A DNA stretch of 64,000 nt from NCBI RefSeq assembly GCF_010015445.1, contig NC_053120.1, forward strand, positions 12,564,097 to 12,628,096. The letters are read 5' to 3'. How positions within the stretch are numbered: position 1 is the stretch's first letter; each line of letters begins with the position of its first letter. The notes beneath the pieces were generated by a model that made no database searches, was not told where the DNA came from, and was given only the letters and a program-made list of their open reading frames with translations. Both the position numbers and the translations under genes were made by a program. This document shows positions 57,914 to 64,000 of the stretch, piece after piece. The stretch comes from Perca fluviatilis. Lineage: Eukaryota; Chordata; Actinopteri; Perciformes; Percidae.

Positions 57914-58528
57914 TTAAGTAGATGTTTGTAAGAATTATCAGCTGAATTTACTTAGAGTATCAAAATAAAAGTACTCTTTCTGCCTATTATAGGCCTATGA
58001 TGTTTTTGGATTAATATTACTGCTGCATTAATGTGTATGCTGCATTTTAAGGTTGTGCTCATTTTAACTACTTTATATATTGCTGGGTAGTTTAATCTAC
58101 AGCAATGCATCATATTCTATAGGATCGTTACATGTTCGTACTGTCGCTGCCCTGTGAGAACCATCTATCTCTAAAAAGTCAAGGTTTCTGTCTTTTCATG
58201 AGCTCAGAAAAACAGCTCTGTTTTCAGCTTTGTGACGATGCATTTTCCAGCTGATCCAAGAGGGGTTTTAAATAGCCTATTCATTTAACACATAAAATAA
58301 CACTTAATCCGTCAGTTTATCACAGACATTCAAATTCAAAGTCACCAAATTTGGAGATTCACTGGACAGGAAGAGTATGAAAAATAATAATCTATAAATC
58401 TGTCAGATAAATGTAGTGGAGTAGAAGTATAATATAATATAGTATAAGTTGCATAAAATTGAAATGCTCAAGTAAAGTACCTTGGATTTGTACTTAAGTA
58501 CAATACACAAGTAAATGTACTTAGACGG

Positions 58529-58531
<3 letters not shown>

Positions 58532-58561
<30 letters not shown>
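58532..58561. repeat. (CA)n microsatellite
   Basis: Fifteen CA units immediately after the end of the AAGTA-type repeat. Confidence 0.93.
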
Positions 58562-58564
<3 letters not shown>

Positions 58565-58600
58565 CTGTGAAGATAGTCTCAAGTCACACACTTTGCTTCT

Positions 58601-58601
<1 letters not shown>

Positions 58602-58673
<72 letters not shown>

Positions 58674-58675
58674 TT
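58602..58675. repeat. (CT)n microsatellite
   Basis: About 36 CT units with two single-base slips (TTTC, TTTG). Confidence 0.95.
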
Positions 58676-58734
58676 GTCTGTGGAGAAATTACAGTGAAGA
58701 CAATGAAAAATGTTAGGTGTTAAAATTAAAATAA

Positions 58735-58825
58735 AATAAAAAAAAAAAAAAAAAATTAAAAAAAAAAAAAAAAATTATTTAAAAAAAAAATAAACAAATA
58801 GACAATAAAAAATTAGGTGAGAAAA

Positions 58826-58863
<38 letters not shown>

Positions 58864-58960
58864 AAAAAAAAAAAAAAAGGGAAATTATTAAAAAAAGAAA
58901 AAAAAAAATAATTTTTTTGGGGGTTTATCTGCGTTTTTTTTTTTTTCCCTTCTATCTTTC
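58735..58960. repeat. Poly-A dominated low-complexity block
   Basis: More than 200 bases almost wholly A with scattered T, then GGG and a T run. The order (A runs of varying length, TTTAAA joints, GGGAAATT) looks like an unstable homopolymer that was miscalled, comparable with 28745-28917. The exact sequence should not be trusted. Confidence 0.75.
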
Positions 58961-58974
58961 TTCTCTTTCCTGTA

Positions 58975-59548
58975 TACTCAAACAAGCCCATTTTAAACAA
59001 TTTAAACTGCTATCCCGTGTACCAGAGTGATGAGACTCACTGCACATTTAATATCCAAAACAAGGCGGTCAAAATATTCCAAAGGTCATCGACTCGGCAG
59101 GGTTTCAAATCTTTCATATCTCTGCATTCTTTGTGCAAAATAGATTTTTTAATAACTCAATAAACTTGTTTAGAGATAACGGGCCTTTATGGTAATTGAA
59201 TAACGAAACTGAATGCTTCAGTGCTACTGTAACAATCTCCACCCAACCGAGGGCAAGAGGCTCATTTTGATTGGCAGCAAGGGTACTCCCTATCTATTAG
59301 TGCATTCAAGACAACCGGGAAATGGAAAGTTTCTGACCTACAAGCAATCAGTATCAACACAGAGGGGACAGTGTTGTAAAGAGTAGCAGTACAGGAAGCT
59401 GAAAATTTGCGCTGAGCTGCACTTCTGGCTCCCACAACCTTGACCTCTTCTCAGGTCCCTAACTTCTCACGTCCCAGCTGCGATGAATAAACCTTAAACT
59501 GTGTTGGATGAGAGCACATGTAGGTATGATCACATCTGCTGCCTGTGT
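58975..59548. other. Single-copy DNA, enhancer-like block
   Basis: No gene seen. About 59040-59290 is repeat-free with CAAAGGTCATCGACTCGGCA (nuclear-receptor half-site), TTTAATAACTCAATAAACTT and TTATGGTAATTGAATAACGA. It is a candidate conserved non-coding element. Confidence 0.35.
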
Positions 59549-60066
59549 TACAGCATGTGGCAAAAAGTATGTGGACAGACCATCTATTTTTTTTTACTTT
59601 TGGTCTGGGGCTGTTTTTTATGATTCGGGCTATCGGCCCTTTAGTTTCAATTAAGTAAAATCTTAATGGTACAGCCTACATTGTAACACACTGTTGTCTA
59701 AAATATTCTTGTAGGCCCTACAAGAATATTTTAGACAACAGTGTGCTGCAAACTTGGTGGCAACACTTTGGGGAAGGCCCTCTACTGTTTCAACATGACA
59801 GTGCACAAAGCCAGGTCCATAAAGAAATGTTTACAGTGTGGAAGAACTGGACAGGCCTGCAGAGCCCTTACCTAAATCACCTTTGGGATGAGCTGGAACG
59901 CCAACTGTGAGCCAGGCATTATCTCCCAGCATAGTTGATGGACCTCACTAATGCTCTTGTGGCTGAATAGGAGCAAATCCCTGCAGCAAGATTCCAAAAT
60001 CTGATGGGAAGCCTGAAGAAGATGAGATTAACAATCACATATGGATGTAATATTTGCGCGGCCAAA
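59549..60066 (+). mobile_element. Tc1-like transposon relic, internally deleted
   Basis: The left terminus TACAGCATGTGGCAAAAAGT followed by ATGTGGACA complements the right terminus of the copy at 21880-22170. The coding remnant runs from about 59788 to a stop near 59910: FQHDSAQSQVHKEMF (second catalytic Asp block), TVWKNWTGLQSPY, then LNHLWDELERQL. Compared with the family's LNPIEHLWDELER, three residues including the catalytic Glu are missing. The tail CCTCACTAATGCTCTTGTGG and GAGCAAATCCCTGCAGC follows. The far right end is worn. The region between the left terminus and the coding remnant contains a near-perfect palindrome. Confidence 0.78.
59687..59745. repeat. 59-bp near-perfect palindrome
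   Basis: Arms 59687-59715 and 59717-59745 are exact 29-bp complements around a single C (CACACTGTTGTCTAAAATAT …). It lies inside the Tc1 relic, where intact relatives have transposase sequence. It could be a fold-back produced by aberrant repair after excision. Confidence 0.93.
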
Positions 60067-60069
60067 AAG

Positions 60070-63000
60070 ATAAAACAGGCTAAAACAGCACGCAGGGTTT
60101 ACATGCAGTACTGCAGATCTGAATTAAGCTTATGCCAGCAGTAACTCTGTCCCCTGTCTCTCTTCACTAAACATTATCTTATCTTATTCAGAAGAAAAAA
60201 TAATTCACTAGGGAAAACATATAAATTATATAATCTTTTCTTTTTGCTTTCACTTTCTGTTGATTCCTGTGACTGTGAACAATGTGTATTCACATTCAGC
60301 TCTTTAAACACATGACTAAGAAACAAAACGGCAATGGTCTTTTAACTACCTTGAGGCAAACTGGCAATTCTTTGATTTATCATCACTATATTGCAAACAG
60401 GCCTCATTCATTCACAGTTTGTCTGTGTGCAGTTTACAAAGATAAACAGCCTTGGTGTCAGAAGACTGTTTCAAAAAACATTCCCAAATAGACAAGGCCT
60501 GCATTTCAAAAAGGCTTGATTAACACATAAGTGGGCTCAACATTTGCAATAACACTGCTAATCTATGCAAACTTTCTTTAGCCTTGTTGCAACGTTGAAT
60601 GCCTGACCAGCCGTGCAAAGGCGTATGGTAAAATATACTCTGTAAAACTCTGACAAAGACTGACTTCTCTTCCGGCCTACAAAGGATTCCAAGTTTCGCC
60701 ATCCTGCCCAGCTGCCTAGAATAGACAACACAGCCTCTTTTGTCAGGGTGAGTCAATCTGTGTGGGTGTGAATGCATTAGCCCTTCACAACAGAATTATG
60801 CCCTAGACTCCCCCGCTTTGCTTTCAAATATTCTGTGATAGGTTCCTGCGGTCATGTTTAGATCACTTCCGGGCGATGATTTGCCATAAGAGAAGATGAA
60901 TGGTGACCATTATGATGCTGAATAATTATACATGGACCTGCGAGTTGGGGAACACATAACCCTCAGAGGGCAACATGACAAACATGTTTTTCGGGGGCCT
61001 GGTGAAAAAGAGCATGTTTTGATGTGACAGGGCATATTCCCTGAATTGAGTCATGCAGCAGGGTTATCGCTGTGGTGCGTGGGCCTTCAGTTGCTCTGTT
61101 TGTCCATCGCTGTGCTTTGCTTTTCACTGTCTGACTAATGGATATATATGTGTGTGTGTGCCTGTGCGTGAGCGTGTATATGTATGTGTGGGAGTTAATA
61201 ATGATATGCATATGCTCATGTGTGGCAGTATGGAGTATGCATCTGTCCTTGTGTGTGTGTGTGTGTGTGTCAGTGCAGCCTGGGGATAGGAATGGACCAC
61301 AGCAGCAGACGAAGACTCACACAGTGGCAGACCTCTCTGAAGTCATCGTTTCCAACAGCAAGCAGACCACTGGTCATTATCACGCACATGCAGCATCTGT
61401 GCAAATGTGAGTTCTCATGAAGGTCCATTGAGTCCTAAACACAATTAATCGTTTCAGAACAGCCAGCAGGACTTAATGATCTGTTCTTTTGTCCAACACT
61501 GCCCAGAATCCCTTGGAATTGCAGTCATATTACATGAATCTGCAGCACACAATGTATGTTGATTCACACATTTTAAAGGGAAATTCTGGTATTTGTCAAC
61601 CTAAGGATTATTATCATGCCAACAACAAATTACTTACCACCTCTGTTGTAGAGATTTGGGAAATGTGGACTCCTGCAAAGAATTCTGTAGATTGGGGCAA
61701 GCAGTGCAAGCCTCCTACAGCTTTCCAAAACAACTTCAAATGCAACAGAAATAATCTGAAACCCTTTAAGTCTGACAGGAAGTAAATACAGAAAGTAGTC
61801 CCCTTGAAATCCATGCAGCTGCAGCCCAGTAGCATCTGCATACCATAGCTGAAATTAATTTCTCAAAGGGAGAGTAAGGGTGTGGTGTATTTGGTGATGT
61901 GATGTGGTGACTGTAACCACGCTTTTCTCCAAACCTCTACTGTACCTAGGCTGCCTAAGCTTAATTATACCTCAGTTGCCTGCATGCATATTGTAAGAAT
62001 AGATCATTTAAAGAAACATTGAAATTGAACGTTCAAAAATGGTTTTACTGAATGTAATCCATAGTTTTCATTTTGGAAGAGGAAAATAACAAATTACTTT
62101 ATTATTTTATATTGAATCATTTTGTTGTTTGTTTCATACAAAGATTTGTTGTCCCTGCTCATTTCTTAATGCACGTATCTCATCAGCATTCAAACACACT
62201 TTAAACTGCTTCTAACTGTCTTCAGTTTAGTCTTCAGGCCTATACACTGTTAACTTTAAACTGTTAGTTTAGTTTAGACATACAAAATAACCCTAATCAC
62301 TGTTATGTACTTGCTCCTTCCCATCTCTGTTCATGTATTCTCTCTTAAAGTATAATTAAATTAAATTCATATGAGAATCTGCAGCCCTTGATTGAAACTG
62401 AATACAGTTCCAACCTCACACATACATACACACACACACACAGTCCCTGGCCTGCTGCATACATACACACACATGGGTACATCGCACATGCACAGCTTGG
62501 CCCATTAGCGATGACATGTGACGTTTCGATGTGGCAAATGAAGCTCAACAATTGATGTCAGAGCCTTACAAATTAAACAAATGGGGGACCGCCATGGTGT
62601 ATTAGGCACCCCAAACCCCCTGATGAACACAGCCGAGGCACACGCCAGCAGGACAACATTGTCTCGCTTTTCCTCTCCTCCCCTAAACAAGGCTCTGAGA
62701 ATGAGACACACACACACTAAAACACACACTTTACAGTCAGTAAGTGAGCAAAATTACACTAACCGTGCATTGATTGCCAATTGAGTCCTTTGACAAGCAA
62801 ATAAACAGCACCGATTCTGGTGATCAATATGATTGATATGTCATTTGGTCTTTGATGTAGCATCGCGCTGTAGTGTATGTATACAGATTGTGAAAGCACA
62901 CTAGGTCAAAGAATGGATGTCAATGAGTGAGTATTGCTGGCAGGTGGTGTTTAGCTGTGTCTGTTATATTGGCATTATACTTACAGTAAATGCTCCTGTG

Positions 63001-63447
63001 AAACTCCCTTTGTATTTGTTAACTTTGAATCTCAACTTCAAAAACAAGATAGGTTAGAAGACAATCAGAGAAAAAAAGTAAATTGTAACTTCTATAATTC
63101 TGTGACAAATTAGCAAAATCCATCTGCTGAGAAAGACTTTGAAATATGATCGAAAGCTCCCAATTGGACCTTGTGGTGAGATTATTTTGTCAACAGCTTT
63201 GAAAAAAGTGTTCACTAAAGTTGTTCAGTCAGGATTTTGCAATTGCAGGTATGTATTTTGCTTTGGAAATAAAGGTTTTCAACTCTTTATTCCACCGATG
63301 TTGATTCTCTATAAATGAGTCTCTGTATGATTTACATTGATGTTCAAACATACGTACATATACACTATACAGTCATACATATAAATAAAGCATTATATGT
63401 CCAGAAATACAACATGGAACCTTCTGTTTGTTGCTCAAATGATTGTG

Positions 63448-63450
<3 letters not shown>
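60070..63450. other. Single-copy DNA, enhancer-like block
   Basis: No gene or transposon ends recognised. A short (TG)n lies at 61251-61270. About 62490-62860 (ACATGTGACGTTTCGATGTG, CAACAATTGATGTCAGAGCC, CTTACAAATTAAACAAATGG, GATTGCCAATTGAGTCC) is a candidate conserved non-coding element. Confidence 0.35.

Positions 63451-63543
<93 letters not shown>
63451..63543. repeat. (TG)n microsatellite, long
   Basis: About 46 uninterrupted TG units. Confidence 0.97.
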
Positions 63544-63546
<3 letters not shown>

Positions 63547-64000
63547 ACTCAAAGGTACATGAACGTGTGTGTTTCTGAGCATTTGTTAATCCATATGCAA
63601 ACACATTGTCCTATCGACAGACCTTCTGAGGGGTGAAACGTCCTGGGAACAGAGGAGAGGAGCGGGGATGAGTCACGATTAGGATCTCTACGATTCACAG
63701 CACCTGCACACTCTACATGCCAGACACAATCACATCAAATCAAACTCAAAGCACGCACACACACAGATAAACAAAATAGAAAGTGTAAGCGGTGTTAGGG
63801 TTGCACAAAGAGGTACAACAAGACCCTGCAGACACACCACAAACAGATATAAGGCTCACAACACACACAATACATGAAAATCCTCGTCCCCACACACAAT
63901 CACACATGTACACAGGTGTGGCAGGTCCATTTTGTTTTCACTAACCCCCACAGCCCTTTGCACAATCCCCAGTAAATAGGACTGATGTTACAGGGCAGAT
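63544..64000. other. Single-copy DNA with CACA-rich text, no gene seen
   Basis: Scattered (CA)3-5 runs, no exon or element ends. Confidence 0.4.

Larger units (their letters stand above)
57229..58525. mobile_element. Fish dispersed repeat with AAGTA ends, split by a MITE
   Basis: The left part opens GTACTCAGATCCTTTCTTGA and contains CTACAAGTAAAGGCCCTGTA. After the nested element it continues AGAGTATCAAAATAAAAGTA, TACTGCTGCATTAATGTGTA, CTGCTGGGTAGTTTAATCTA, GAAAAACAGCTCTGTTTTCA and closes CAAGTAAATGTACTTAG. I know this chain of segments as a very common fish repeat whose two ends are built from AGTACTTAAGTA-type words, so it behaves like a terminal-inverted-repeat element of about 700 bp. The insert sits exactly at its CTTACTTAAGTA word. 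Confidence 0.7.

Noticed and set aside
63365..63604. Open frames made of alternating His-Thr or Cys-Val
   Set aside because: They are translations of the (TG)n/(CA)n array. The same applies near 19500, 33074-33754, 47779-48067, 50682-51044 and 56662-56931.

Overview
The window looks like a gene-poor stretch of a teleost (ray-finned fish, probably percomorph) nuclear genome. The base composition is AT-leaning. There are more than a dozen long (CA)n/(TG)n arrays. The dispersed repeats are ones I associate with fish: tRNA-derived and V-type SINEs, hAT and Harbinger-like MITEs, Tc1-like relics, and TTAA-flanked MITEs. No long open reading frame exists on either strand, and I see no multi-exon protein-coding gene. 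The only host-gene signal is one weak candidate exon at 2975-3112. The piece is therefore intergenic, or inside a very long intron. Most of the longer open frames are simple-repeat translations or chance frames.

Layout. Bases 1-10470 are mostly single-copy DNA with a few blocks that read like conserved non-coding elements (TAAT/ATTA-rich and free of simple repeats). Bases 10480-11950 hold an hAT-related relic with an antisense BED-finger fragment. Bases 12000-15940 are single-copy with enhancer-like blocks. A 1.16-kb TA-flanked element sits at 15942-17103, a Tc1 relic at 21880-22170 and a tRNA-SINE at 23128-23298. Bases 24164-26602 are a nest: an hAT element with an exact 8-bp target duplication, split by a TTAA-flanked 1.9-kb element whose interior is a long fold-back. 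Bases 28745-28920 and 58735-58960 are homopolymer blocks that may be assembly noise. A probable 28S rRNA-derived scrap lies near 29.4 kb, and a clean 355-bp hAT MITE at 31393-31747.

Bases 34.4-45.0 kb are the most transposon-dense part. They contain hAT relics, a degenerate SINE, a Harbinger-like element (37254-37777), an 874-bp element carrying broken THAP and YqaJ/SWIM-type gene fragments (39207-40080), several inverted-repeat elements and a 364-bp MITE (44670-45033). SINEs lie at 47.5 and 48.4 kb. Bases 48.7-57.2 kb are mostly single-copy with long TG arrays. Bases 57.2-58.5 kb are another nest, a TTAA-flanked hairpin MITE inside a fish dispersed repeat. A second Tc1 relic (59549-60066) contains an almost perfect 59-bp palindrome, and the rest is single-copy DNA.

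No genes act together here as a pathway. The working content is a layered record of transposition and possibly distal regulatory DNA. All family assignments are from reading the sequence and from memory of the families; none has been checked by alignment.
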